64,000 bases of DNA from Megaustenia siamemsis (Eukaryota > Mollusca > Gastropoda > Stylommatophora > Ariophantidae): positions 61,123,592 to 61,187,591 of the forward strand of contig JAVIAB010000101.1 in the NCBI GenBank assembly GCA_032433765.1, read 5' to 3'. Below are positions 25,170-36,829 of the stretch, piece by piece (position 1 is the first letter of the stretch; the number at the start of each line of letters is the position of its first letter). The notes under the pieces were generated by a model that saw nothing but the letters and a program-made list of their open reading frames with translations, was not told the DNA's origin and made no database searches. The position numbers and the translations under genes were made by a program.

Positions 25170-25520
25170 ATCGTATCGCATCATATCACGACAAATGTTA
25201 AATCACATTACTTACATAAATGTTGCCACTTAAGTTTGCGTTTAACTAATAGCAGTAAAACAAATACATATATTACTTTATTAATAGACATAATGTTTCG
25301 CATATAGATTCTTTTATTAATATTACTTTAGAACTGAGCCAATATTTATATTTCTGAAGTAACAATGGAGCAACTAATAAAATGCAACTCACGGAGATAC
25401 ATAAGTTGATAACTTCTTGATCACTTTCAAAATTACTCTAATCATGTTGTACATGGAACGATTCCATACCTCGAACACGATGTTTCAATACAATAATGCA
25501 ATTAATAAAAATGCTTCTAC
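25170..25520 (+). repeat. Outlying unit of the complex tandem array
   Basis: The order of blocks matches units of the 31-58 kb array: TGTTAAATCACATTACTTAC, then the tract rich in TATTACTTTA, then CAACTAATAAAATGCAACTC, then TTGATCACTTTCAAAATT, then TTTCAATACAATAATG. The array therefore began at or before this point, with the minisatellite cluster interrupting it. A short (TA)n run lies at 25075-25108. Confidence 0.6.
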
Positions 25521-25522
25521 CT

Positions 25523-26735
25523 ATCAGCTCCCTGTGCAGTATAAGACTTCAACAAACACTTTCAGTTCTCTGTGGAGCATAGGTCTTTAAAAACACTTTC
25601 ATTTCCCTGTGGAGCATAGGTCTTCAACAAACACTCGCAACTCCCTGTGGAGCATAGGTCTTAAAAAAAAACACTTTCAGCTCCATGTAGAGCATATGTC
25701 TTCAACAAACACTTACAATTCCCTGTGGAGCGTATTCTTCAACAAAGACTTTCAGTTCCCTGTGGAGCATAGGTCTTCAACAAATATTTTCAACTCCCTG
25801 TGGAACATAGGTCTTCTACAAATACTTTCATCTCCCTGTGGAGCGTAGGTCTTCAACAAACACGTTCAGCTCCATGTAGAGCATATGTCTTCAACATACA
25901 CTTTCAGCTCACTGTGGAGCATAGGTCTTCAACAAACGCTTTCAGTTTCCTGTGAAGCATAGCTCTTCAACAAACACTTTCAGCTCCCTGTAGAGCATAG
26001 CTCTTCAACAAACGCTTTCAGTTTCCAGTGAAGCATAGCTCTTCAACAAACGCTTTCAGCTCCCTGTGGAGCATAGCTCTTCAACAAACGCTTTCAGTTT
26101 CCTGTGAAGCATAGGTCTTCAACACTTTCAACTCCATGTTGAACGTAGGTCTTCAACACTTTCAACTCCATGTTGAACGTAGGTCTTCAACACTTTCAAC
26201 TCCCTGTTGAACATAGGTCTTCAACACTTTCAACTCCCTGTTGAACATAGGTCTTCAACACTTTCAACTCCCTGTTGAACATAGGTCTTCAACACTTTCA
26301 ACTCCCTGTTGAACATAGATCTTCAACACTTTCAACTCCATGTTGAACGTAGGTCTTCAACACTTTCAACTCCATGTTGAACATAGGTCTTCAACACTTT
26401 CAACTCCCTGTTGAACATAGGTCTTCAACACTTTCAACTCCCTGTTGAACATAGGTCTTCAACACTTTCAACTCCCTGTTGAACATAGGTCTTCAACACT
26501 TTCAACTCCATGTTGAACATAGGTCTTCAACACTTTCAACTCCATGTTGAACGTAGGTCTTCAACACTTTCAACTCCCTGTTGAACATAGGTCTTCAACA
26601 CTTTCAACTCCCTGTTGAACATAGGTCTTCAACACTTTCAACTCCCTGTTGAACATAGGTGTTCAACACTTTCAACTCCATGTTGAACGTAGGTCTTCAA
26701 CACTTTCAACTCCCTGTTGAAAAAAGGTCTTCAAC
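25523..26735 (-). repeat. 38-bp to 34-bp minisatellite derived from a LINE end
   Basis: About 15 units of 38 bp (TGTGGAGCATAGGTCTTCAA then CAAACACTTTCAGCTCCC) change near 26115 to about 18 units of 34 bp lacking four bases after TTCAAC. The reverse strand of the 38-bp unit reads FVEDLCSTG. That is the same peptide as the C-terminus of the LINE fragment that directly abuts at 26730-26990 (AWKEFVEDLF). Confidence 0.9.
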
Positions 26736-26990
26736 AAATTCTTTCCAGGCCGTTCTGTTTCTTGCCATTCATTTAAATTCATTCCACGTCTTCTCCACAA
26801 TCTTCATCTTTGCTTACATATGTCTTATCCAAGAATATTTTGGTCATCCTCTTTGTACATTTTTTAGGGGATACCAGAAAAGTGCATATTGTGTAAAAAT
26901 CTCATTGGCTCCCGCAATGTGTTTCCTAGCCAGCACCATCGTCTTCGCTGTATCTCTCTATCCAATGGTATTTGACTAGTACTTTTCCAT
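26730..26990 (-). mobile_element. LINE C-terminal fragment (family 7)
   Basis: The reverse strand reads PKYSWIRHM, then KMKIVEKTWNEFK, then MARNRTAWKEFVEDL. This is the basic-to-WR end of a LINE polyprotein, with a stop and frame change. It lies between the 38/34-bp and 44-bp minisatellites. Confidence 0.65.
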
Positions 26991-26994
26991 AATT

Positions 26995-27745
26995 CTTCGC
27001 AAGCAATAGAACATTGATACAAGCTGTTTCATGTTATTCCGCGCAAGCAATAAAACATTGATACAAGCCGTTTCATGTTATTCCGCGCAAGCAACAGCAC
27101 ACTGATACAGGCTGTTTCATGTTATTCTGCGCAAGCAATAGAACACTGACACAAGCTGTTTCATGTTATTCTGCCCAAGCAATAGAACACTGATACAATC
27201 AGTTTCATGTTATTCTGCACAAGCAATAGAACACTGATACAACCTGTTTTATGTTATTCTGCGCAAGCAATAGAACACTGATACAAGTTGTTTCATGTTA
27301 TTCTACGCAAGCAATAGAACACTGATACAATCAGTTTCATGTTATTCCGCGCAAAGCAATAGAACACTGATACAAGCTGTGTCATGTTATTCTGCCCAAG
27401 CAATAGAACACTGTCACAAGCTGTTTCATGCTAATCTGCGTAAGCAATAGAACACTGATACAAGCTGTTTCATGCTAATCTGCGTAAGCAATAGAACATT
27501 GATACAAGCTGTTTCATGTTATTCTGCGCAGCAATAGAACACTGATACAAGCTGTTTCATGTTATTCCGCCCAAGCAATAAAACACTGATACAAGCTGTT
27601 TCATGTTATTCCGCCCAAGCAATAAAAAACTGATGCAAGCTGTTTCATGTTATTCAGCCCAATCAATAGAACACTGACACAAGCTGTTTCGTGTTATTCT
27701 GCCCAAGCAATAGAACACTGATACAAGCTGTTTCATGTTATTAAG
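26995..27745. repeat. 44-bp minisatellite, about 17 copies
   Basis: The unit is AAGCAATAGAACACTGATAC then AAGCTGTTTCATGTTATTCC then GCGC, with scattered substitutions and single-base indels. No reading frame is maintained. Confidence 0.95.
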
Positions 27746-27767
27746 TAATGAATGCCAACTAAACGTG

Positions 27768-28010
27768 TCAGCATCATCATCAAGCACCATGCCTGCTGGT
27801 GTTGGTGACACTGATTCTATACAAATCTCGATCTGGGCAGTATTTTATCATTTCTACTTTTGATCTTCTGCCAAACCATTCTCTTAGCAGTTTGGCATCT
27901 TTTCACTTTGCTTCCCTCTATCTCTTTGTCCCTTAATTTCCCCAGTTGTCACAAGATTTCCAGCTGTTACCTTCTTATTTTATGGTTTAAAAAAATAATG
28001 ACAGTTTCTT
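27768..28010 (-). mobile_element. LINE family 1, 3'-terminal fragment
   Basis: It begins at the reverse-complemented (ATG)n tail (CATCATCATCAAGCACCATG) and continues through the family 1 end (CCTGCTGGTGTTGG, then TCGATCTGGGCAG) to the TTCTTCCTAATA region. It is diverged and non-coding. Confidence 0.78.
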
Positions 28011-28129
28011 CCTAATACTATACTTACTATTTATGTATATACAGTTATATCTTTATTTATAAGTTACTGATGGCCTTAACATTTATTTTAACAAATGTTA
28101 ATAACTAACGATATCTTTGCATTCATTCT

Positions 28130-29030
28130 TCCTCTTCCTCTTTTCTCTTTTCACTGATACCTAAAAGGTGTCGTGGTTTATATCATTTGTCATTCTTGAG
28201 CTGCTCGAACTGAGTGAATTAGTGATTGTCCTTTGTTGTTACATGCTCTGTCACTGCATCTATCAATCTTCTTCTGGGTCTTCCTCTTGGTCTTTTCCAT
28301 GCATTCTCACGAAGAACGCCCTCGATGGTGATTGGTAAGGATTCATTCTGACCAGGTGGCCAAAGCATTTAAGTTGTTGTTGTTCTATATTTTCTTGGCA
28401 GGGTTTAGTTCCTACCATTTTTCTTATTGTTTCATTTGGTATTCCATCTCTTCTTGTGTTGTTTGTTACTTTTCTCAAGCATCGCATCTCACATGTATTG
28501 ATCTTTCTTAAATGGGATTTAGAAATGGTCATTTTTTGACTTTCATAGCACAAAGTTGGTATGAAAATGCTATTTATTATTTGTTGTTTAGCTGGCATAA
28601 AATATTTGGATGTCTTAGCAATGGTAAAAGCTGGTATGTGACAGCATTTGCATTTTGTATTATCATGTCAATGTCTCTGTCTAGTTTTCCATCTTCTGTG
28701 AACATTGTGCCTAAATACTTGAATTCCTCTACTTGTTTTATTTTTTTATCTTTAATCTTAATGTTTAATGGGTGTCTTAATTTGCTTATTCTTATAGCCT
28801 CTGTTTTTGCTGTGTTAATTTTCATATTGTAGTTTGTGCAGCTTTTATCTAGAGATGTTAAATGCTGTTGTAGCAGGTTTTCATTCTCATATTAGGCATT
28901 GGTCATCTGCGAAGAGTAGCTCGTTTATGTTGGAGTTTTCTACCTCTATGTTATTATGTGATTTTTCCTTATTGTTGTTTGTTTCCTGATTTTGTTTGGG
29001 TCCATATATATGATGAGAGGAGTGGTGAGA
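28130..29030 (-). mobile_element. LINE family 4, RT 3' half and tail
   Basis: The reverse strand reads KINTAKTEAIRISKLRHPLN, then EEFKYLGTMFTEDGKLDRDI. This is the YLG box after the FADD motif. Next come AKQQIINSIFIPTLCYESQ, MRCLRKVTNNTRRDGIPNE and LKCFGHLVRM. It extends further 5' than 18040-18490. Frame breaks occur near 28590 and 28840. Confidence 0.85.
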
Positions 29031-29111
29031 GGACGCATCATTGTCTTACAATTTGACCAATTTAAAATGACACTAATTTAGGGCATTATAATAATAGTAT
29101 TGGTAAACTGT

Positions 29112-29680
29112 ATCCATCATCATCATCAAGTGCCATCTCCGAAAAGAATGGTTGGCTACCATGGAGCGCCATTCTGCTCTGTCTCTTGCTTTGATAGTGC
29201 AGGTTATCATAGGCTGGTTTGTCCATCTTTTGATGTTACCTGTCCTTGTTAGTCTTGGACTGCCTTTCCCTCTTGTACCTTGCATTTTCCCCTCCAGGAT
29301 TACCTTTATTAGGATGTTGTGTCTTTTAACATGGCCTAAAAATCGCATTTGTCTTGTTTGAATTGTGTTTAGTAGTTAAATTACGACCGACCGTTAAGTT
29401 GTTCTCTTTTCATTTTCAGTTGTTTTAAAACATCATCGTTTGTTTTCTTTTCCTTCCATCCAATTCTACCTATTCATCTATATATCCACATTTCAAAGGC
29501 TTCAAATCTCTGTTCTGTTTTCTTTTCTAATGTCCATGTCTCTGTACCATATAGGAATATTGAGAAGGCATAACAATTTGCAATTATTAGTATTAGCGCT
29601 GGTGTTATTTGTTTTAATGTTATTATGTTCTTGATGACATTAAAATGACGTTTTGCCATTCCTATCAGTATCCATATCGG
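29112..29680 (-). mobile_element. LINE family 2, 3' fragment
   Basis: The reverse strand reads NIITLKQITPALILIIANC, then SIFLYGTETWTLEKKTEQRF, then RFLGHVKRHNILIKVILEGK, then GKGSPRLTRTGNIKRWTNQP, then KARDRAEWRSMVANHSFRRW. It ends in (ATG)n (CATCATCATCA in this strand). This is the best family 2 tail in the window but it is split by frameshifts. From 29680 to 30018 nothing is supported. Confidence 0.85.
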
Positions 29681-30017
29681 AAAACATTTACAAACAGTAT
29701 CGATATCGGGAGATTAATCGATGAGGCGATCAAAAGCAAACACAACGTATATAATAATGCATGGTCTTTTTTTTTAAACGTTAGTTTCTCATAACTAGAA
29801 CAAACCTATCCTATGTATTTTCTTGCTGTATCACCGTTTTCTTATTTTTCCTTCATGCTTCTTCTTTATTAAGTCATTATTTTGAAGTTTTTAATCGATT
29901 AACTTCATGTGTTTGTACAATAAAGGGAGAGAACACTAATGTTCACCTTTTTCCGTTTTTGTTTCAAACTCATTAAATTCGAACTACTGGCACGATAAGG
30001 GAATTTTCCCCTGTCTG

Positions 30018-30070
<53 letters not shown>
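30018..30070. repeat. (CT)n microsatellite
   Basis: An uninterrupted run of about 50 bases of CT. Confidence 0.97.
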
Positions 30071-30072
<2 letters not shown>

Positions 30073-30199
30073 CTGTGTGTGCCTCTCTCCTCGACGCTAT
30101 TTGATTTTTTGGTCATTTATTACAATCTTTTTCAAGTATCTGTCACTTGTTATTTTTTACATGGACCTGTCAATAAATTATGAAAAATTGTATTTATTT

Positions 30200-30425
30200 C
30201 TCTCTGGTATATGGAGTTCTCACACATTCTGTAACATCACAGGTATTTGGGGTTCTCACAAATTCTGTAACATCGCTGGTATTTGGAGTTCTCACACATT
30301 CTGTAACATCGCTGGTATTTGGAGTTCTCACACATTCTGTAACATCACTGGTATTTGGAGTTCTCACACATTCTGTAACATCACTGGTATTTGGAGTTCT
30401 CACACATTCTGTAACATCAACGTGG
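30200..30425. repeat. 36-bp minisatellite, six copies
   Basis: The unit is GGTATTTGGAGTTCTCACAC then ATTCTGTAACATCACT, nearly identical between copies. It ends at an unrelated T-rich stretch. Open frames across it follow from the period being a multiple of three. Confidence 0.95.
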
Positions 30426-30496
30426 CCCACCGACGTTTTTTTTTTTATATTTCCCAACTACTTCTCTAGTCGCCTGAACTGAAGACTGCCTGCAGA

Positions 30497-30622
30497 CATC
30501 ACTGAATAAACATACATCACTGAATAAACAGACATCACTGAATAAACATACATCACTGAATAAACAGACATCCCTGAATAAACGACATCACTGAATAAAC
30601 AGACATCACTGAATAAAAAGTG
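30497..30622. repeat. 18-bp minisatellite, seven copies
   Basis: The unit is ACATCACTGAATAAACAT with C/T changes at position 18 and one short copy. Confidence 0.93.
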
Positions 30623-31817
30623 GAGTTATTTCAAATGATAAAACTGGATTCTATAATATTTGCTATCCCATAATTGTCTTTGGATTTTTTAATTGAATGT
30701 GTCTAATTCAGACAGCATGTATAGTTTACACACACACAAATATACATATGTATATCACTACACGAATTTATGAATACTTTTCATACCACAAATTAGCATG
30801 TATAATGGAAGGCTTGGTTACTGGACGATGTGTCTGGGGCAGACCCAGTAAAGGGTGGATTCAAGATATCACAGATATCTTGAAAATATAATTGCAAGAA
30901 TCTAATCTATTTATTTATCTTTTTACAATTATACATTAAAATGTACTTTTAAATTATGCAATATTTGATCAGGGTAATGCATACATTTAGAAATAAACAA
31001 TGAAGAGAAACTCAAGTAATTTGTAAAGATTTGATACTTTACATATAAAAATGTTAGATCACATTACATACTGAATTGTCCAAAGTGAAAGAAGGGATTG
31101 TCTAATAGGAAGAAATGATACATTTATTACTTTGTTGAGGTATTTAATATATTCGCATGCAAAGGAATGAATTATTATTATTTTAAATTGTGATACATGT
31201 TTACATTTGTTATGTTAAAATTAAACACATAAGGAGATCCAGATCACTGAAATAAACAGAATTACAGTTCGAGTACTTTGCATACATCTGGTCCCGTAAA
31301 CTCTGTTGGAGTACATTACATACTTATTTGTCACCACTTACGGTAGTGGTAGTCTAATAACAAGAAAAAAAGAATAATTAATTACTTTAGTTACATAGAT
31401 ATTATATTAGTACGTAAAGAAAAGAAAATAATTATTAATACCTGAAATTATGTTACATAATTACGTGGTTGATTTAAAAATTAAACAACTAACGAGATCC
31501 ATATCACATTAATGAATATAATTAAAGCTGTTTGGTCACATTCAAATCACAACATACAATCGTAATAAATGGCATGTTTCTATTTCTCCAAAAGTATGTT
31601 TTTTCAACAAAATGGTTTAACTACATGTTGTAATAATAATAGCATTTCTGGTATCAAGTACTGAATGCAACTAAAACAATATATGCAAATATATAAACGT
31701 ATGCCTTTATATTAATTGATAACCTTCACATGTGTTCAGATCATAATAAAACAGCGGTATATTCATCTGCTGAACAGTATAAATATACAATGATTAATTC
31801 ATGGTAACAACACGTTC

Positions 31818-31922
31818 AAGTCAGCCTATGACAAACTGCACCATCAAAGCAAGAGACAGAGTTGAATGGCGCTCCATGGTAGCCAAACTTCGATGTGGAG
31901 ACGGCACTCAATGATGGTGATG
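31818..31922 (+). mobile_element. Short LINE family 2 3' end with 12-bp TSD
   Basis: These 105 bases are the last part of family 2 (GAATGGCGCTCCATGGTAGC through GGCACTCAATGATGGTG). They are flanked by perfect 12-bp duplications, AACAACACGTTC, at 31806-31817 and 31923-31934. This is a severely 5'-truncated insertion within an array unit. Confidence 0.88.
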
Positions 31923-32221
31923 AACAACACGTTCCATCTCAAGAGAGAAATGGAAGTTTGATTGGAAGGTGTCGAGTGCGAAAACATCTTTTGATATGAA
32001 TAACTGGCTGACTTTGAGAACGTCAGTTACAACTAGAAAGATCACATGCAAAATAATTTACAAAAAATGATAACTGAAAATATGGTTCCTAGACAATGCA
32101 CAGAAGCAGCCGAAGAAGAATGTCGTTTCATGATATCACAGAGATCTTGAATATATAACGTGCCATAATGTATTACTTTTTCTTCAACCATACATTTAAT
32201 GATGTTTTTAAGTTGTGCAAT

Positions 32222-32405
32222 ATTTAAATTGTGCAATGTCCACATTTAAAATAATAATTTAATAGGAACTGAAGTCAGTTATACAGATGTGTTAACGTAT
32301 ACATTTAAAATAAATAAACATTTAAATTGTGCAATGTACACATTTAAAATAATAATTTAAAAGGAACTGAAGTCAGTTATACAGATGTGTTAACGTACAC
32401 ATAAC
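32222..32405 (+). repeat. Local direct duplication of about 100 bp
   Basis: The segment with GCAATGTCCACATTTAAAAT, then GGAACTGAAGTCAGTTATAC, then TGTGTTAACGTA is repeated once in direct orientation, with a few substitutions, just upstream of the conserved block at 32408. Confidence 0.8.
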
Positions 32406-32955
32406 AATGTGAGATCACATTAAATACTGATTTGTCGCCACTTACAGAAGTGGTAGTCTAATAACAGGAAAAACGATACATTTATTTCTTTAGTGGGGTA
32501 TATATTATATTCGCATGTCAACGATTTAATAATTTTTACTTTAAATTCTCTTACAACTTTACATTGTTAATGTAACAATTAAACAACTGACGAGATGCAG
32601 CCCCCATAAATAAATATAATTACAGCTTTTTGATCACAGTAAAATTTCACCACAGCGTTTTAGTAAATGACATTTCCATTACTCGGAACGAATAACTTTC
32701 AATACAATTATTTAACTAAAACTAGTAACAATAACGATAATAATATAAAAAATAATGCATGTAATAATAAATAGTAATTATATTTTAAAATAATGAATGA
32801 AACTAAACTAATAAATACAAATACGCAAATTTATACATATGAATTTATTGATGACCTTGACATACATTCGAATCTTAATAATTAATAACAGTGTTGGATT
32901 CCTCTGCTGAATCATATAACGATACAGTTATTAATGCATGATAACAATGACATTA

Positions 32956-35644
32956 GTAAGCAGCGAAGCTACTTTAGCTCTCGATTCTTGTGTTTAATTA
33001 CGCAGTAAACTGCTATTGTGTGGAGAAGTCCTATGCCGACAATTCATTCTATGGATGTTTTATTCATTAATTGGATTATGTACTGTTTCAGTGATGTGTT
33101 TTTCACGGATTTGGTACTTGTGCATTGGAGCAATTTCTAGCCTTGCACTGACCGGTAACGTGTTCTCTCGGACGTCCGGGCACTTGAGCCTGACAAAGGC
33201 GTATCTTTAGATATCGCTCCGGGTAGACGGGACTCGTAAACCATGGCTGGCAACCCGTCTAGAAGAAGGGAAACTTCGACCACAAAACCCTCCACTACCT
33301 TGTGGATTAGTTTCTAGTTAGAATCGAAGGTTATGGGAGTACACCCAGAGTAAAAATCCGGAGGGAGGGACCCTAAGGCAGTGGACGGCGTTAACCGTCT
33401 TTCTGGCATCCCCTGCACCTTCTTTCAATTCCGAACGTATGGACTTTGTCCCTCCTTCGGAAATCCTTGAAACGAAGTCGAGAGGGGGATAGTGCGACTG
33501 GGCAAAGCACTATCTCCATATCCTGTGCCCAGGCAGAGTAGGCAAAGTGAAATGAGGAAGAAAGCACCAATGTTTAAACTTGGCACATGGAACGTAAGGA
33601 CCATGTGCCCTGGACTTACTAAAACAAGGGGCGACTCAAAAACCATGCATGACAATATAAAAAAGGCCCTTGGACCAAAAATAACAAAATTAGCCCCCCT
33701 AAAATCCAAGTTTGGAGAACCTATTACTGACAAGGGACAACAAATGCAAAGATGGGTTGAACACTACTCTAATCTATACAGTGACGACAGACCAGCAAAC
33801 ACAGCTCTAGCACAATCAATACCCAAATATCCTACAATGTTTGAACTGGATGTTGAGCCTACTATGAACGAACTTGCTGACGCTATAAATGCCCTCTCAA
33901 GAGGAAAAGCTGCAGGAAATGACAACATTCCCACAGATGTACTAAAGGACAACCTAAGCGTACTACTTCCACACCTATACAAACTGCTAATTAAATGCTG
34001 GAGAAACGGAGAAATACCTCATGATATGAGAAATGCCAAGATTATAACGCTGTACAAGAATAAAGGAGACAGGGGCGACTGCAATAATTACAGAGGCATT
34101 TCTCTCCTTAGCACAACAGGCAAAGCTTTTGCTAGAGTCGTACTTAATCGCCTGCATAGACTTGCAGAACGTGTGCTTCCCGAGTCCCAATGCGGTTTCA
34201 GATCCGGGAGATCAACCATAGATATGATCTTCACTCTTAGACAACTGCAGGAAAAATGTCGGGAACAAAATATGCCTCTCTATATTGCCTTTGTGGATCT
34301 CACAAAGGCATTCGACACAGTAAACAGAGATGGTCTCTACAAGGTGTTAGAAGGCATAGGCTGCCCTCCTAAATTACTTAGGCTGATAATTTCCTTCCAT
34401 GAAGACATGAATGGCAAAGTCCATTTTGATGGGAGTCCATCAGAGAATTTCAAAGTCAACAAAGGAGTGAAACAGGGATGTGTCCTCGCCCCCACCCTTT
34501 TTGGTATATTTTTTGCTGCCCTCCTAAATTACACCTTCGAAAACAGCTCAGGAGATATTTACATTCGCACTAGACCAGATGGCTCACTGTTCAACCTAGC
34601 ACGACTAAGAGCAAAAACCAAAACAAATGTTGCCCTACTTAAAGAATTTTTATTTGCTGACGATGCAGCCCTAGTCGCTCATAGTGAGGCCACCCTACAG
34701 TCGCTGATCAACAACCTGGATAAAGCATGCGACCTTTTTTCACTGTCAATTAATGTTCAGAAGACAGTAATACTAAATCAAGGTGACTTCAAACCTATAT
34801 CTATTACTCTAAAAGACTGCCCACTAGAATCAGTACAGAAATTTACATATCTTGGATCCACAGTTACGCAAACCATCTCTCTTGATGAAGAAATAAACTG
34901 TCGAATTGGTAAGGCAGCTACGACCTTCGGCAAACTCACAGAAAGGGCATGGGACAACACGAAACTAACTCAAAAGACTAAACTCTTAATATATCAAACT
35001 TGTGTGCTTAGCACACTACTATATGGATCCGAAACCTGGACAACATACTCAAACCAGGAAAAAAGACTAAATGTCTTCCACATGCGATGTCTCCGCAAAA
35101 TAATGCACATCAAATGGCAGGACAAAATAACCAACTTAATGTCCTGCAACGTGCTAAGACCCTAACAATCATGTCGATGCTCAGAAGTCGAAGGCTAAGA
35201 TGGCTGGGGCATGTCCAACGGATGGAAGAAAAACGCATTCCTAGGCAAATACTATATGGCGAGCTAAAACACGGAAAACGACAAATCGGCAGACCTAAAC
35301 TACGATATAGAGATATCTGCAAATCATCTCTGAAAGACTTCTCCATCTGTGAAAACGACTGGCAACATCTGGCAAGTGATCGCACATCATGGAGAGCACG
35401 TATAAGGAACGGTATAACAACATTTGAGACTGTTCTAAGACAGGACTTAGAAGAGAAGAGACTCATGAAAAAGGATGGTAAACCCTGTGGACCAGCGAGC
35501 CTGACCTGTTCATTATGTGACCGCGTGTGTTTGTCAAACATTGGTAGAATTAGCCACGAGAGAAGCTGTTCAGCAAAAACAATACCTCAAAAAAATACGC
35601 AATAGCCTCCACTAGACCGTCTGACAAGACGAAAAGGGCCATAT
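32956..35644 (+). mobile_element. LINE family 5, end-to-end but internally deleted
   Basis: The element is flanked by a perfect 15-bp target-site duplication, ATAACAATGACATTA, at 32941-32955 and 35645-35659. It has a 5' untranslated region of about 0.55 kb, a broken open reading frame and a short 3' end running into TATAT. The 15-bp duplication and variable AT tail are typical of target-primed reverse transcription. At 2.69 kb it is shorter than a full LINE because most of the endonuclease domain is absent. The insertion lies in an array unit, and unit sequence resumes after 35645. A clade (CR1, Jockey, RTE or other) cannot be fixed by eye. Confidence 0.92.
33492..35605 (+). pseudogene. LINE polyprotein: EN start, reverse transcriptase, C-terminal finger
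   Basis: The 557-residue first frame has an endonuclease-type beginning (LGTWNVRTM, residues 30-38). It then jumps, with no catalytic endonuclease residues, to the pre-RT region at about residue 45. The reverse transcriptase follows: CNNYRGISLL (197-206), AFVDLTKAFD with catalytic Asp near 269, GVKQGCVLAPTLF (325-337), and LFADDAALVA (387-396) with the paired aspartates. The frame ends at 35165. A second frame (35087-35605) carries RRLRWLGHVQRM and a terminal C-x2-C...H...C finger (CSLCDRVC). A single missing base near 35135 separates them; the relative at 22040 keeps it. Replication of LINE RNA was the ancestral role; this copy is defective. Confidence 0.9.
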
Positions 35645-35702
35645 ATAACAATGACATTATACTTCTATCTAGAAAGAGATAATCGAAATCCTATTGGAAG
35701 TA

Positions 35703-35943
35703 AATAAAGAGCCCCGTCACGCCAAGTGCCGTATAGCCAATAAGGTGTTATTTTAAAATTATTTCAACACATGATCTTGTGGGTAATGTGGTCGGTATTA
35801 CGCCCGTCCCGCTTTTCTTTCCCAGAAAAAAATATGTATGTACCCATTTATGGCTGGGTCAAGCTGGAAGCCGTCGGTCACGATCAAACTCGTCCTCTTG
35901 TCCTCTGTATTGGAGTCCACTAACTACTGAACTATCGCGGCTC
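35703..35943 (-). mobile_element. SINE family S
   Basis: A full-length copy in reverse orientation: 3' end AGAGCCCCGTCACGCCAAGT, body, then the tRNA-like head ending ACTGAACTATCGCGGCTC. Flanks CTATTGGAAG and CTATTGTAAG give a probable 9/10 target duplication. Both flanks are array-unit sequence, so it is independent of the LINE insertion 45 bases away. Confidence 0.88.
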
Positions 35944-36231
35944 TCGAAGTGCTATTGTAAGGGGTTAGAATGTGAAAACAGCGTTTGGTATGAATATATG
36001 GCTGACCTCAAGAACATCAGTTACATACACACGACTAAAATGAACATATGTACAGACAAGGAAAATGTGGCCTGTGAACAATATTCGACAGATGAATTAA
36101 CATACTACGGGCACGACAAAAGACATGAAAAAGGCTGGAAAGAAAAATAATATAATACAAGGTTCCTGGACGATGCCTCAGTAGGAGATGAAGAAGAAAA
36201 TGGTTTTAAAATGTTACATAGATCTTGAACA

Positions 36232-36492
36232 AATCATCATCATGTGCCATCCCGGTTGGCGTAGGTAATCATGTTCCTCCACAATCTTCTATCTACAGTG
36301 CATCGTATCAGTTATATTGTTGACTGTTTTGCATGCCATGACACCAAGCTATCCATTATTTTATCTCTTTGTCGTCCGCAATCTCTCTTTCCTTTTATTT
36401 TGCCAGTTGTAACCAAGTATTCCAACTTTCCTCTTCTCATGATGTGCCCGAAAAATGTTGATTGCTTCTTTCTGATGTCTTTTAAGAGCTCA
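36232..36492 (-). mobile_element. LINE family 1 3' end with 8-bp TSD
   Basis: These 261 bases of family 1 tail start at the reversed (ATG)n end. They are flanked by CTTGAACA at 36224-36231 and 36493-36500. The paralogous site near 41160 has an uninterrupted GATCTTGAACATATAATTGC, so it shows the empty site. Confidence 0.9.
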
Positions 36493-36829
36493 CTTGAACA
36501 TATAATTGCCTTAATTTATATATTTCGTTGCAACTATAAATTAGAAGTTATTTTTAAATTATGCAATACTTAATCTCTGCAATGTACACATTTTAAAATA
36601 GATTTTGAAACGAAAATCGAGTGAGTTGTATAGATTTGGCACCGTACATATAACAATGTTAGATCACATTACATACTGATCTGTCGTCACTTACAGAAGT
36701 GGTAGTCTAATAATAGGAGTAAAGTTTATGCTTATTACTTTAGTGAGGTATTTGTTATATTCACATGACATGGATTGAATTATTACTGCTTTCAAGTGTG
36801 TTAAATATTTACATTAAAAAAAGTGTCTT

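Noticed and set aside
31360..32470. Real exons starting at the repeated CTTACAG
   Set aside because: There is no polypyrimidine tract, no conserved frame after it and no matching donor; it is part of the tandem unit.
33016..33210. Small separate gene upstream of the LINE reverse transcriptase
   Set aside because: It lies in the LINE 5' region inside the target-site duplication and has no recognisable domain; better read as untranslated leader.
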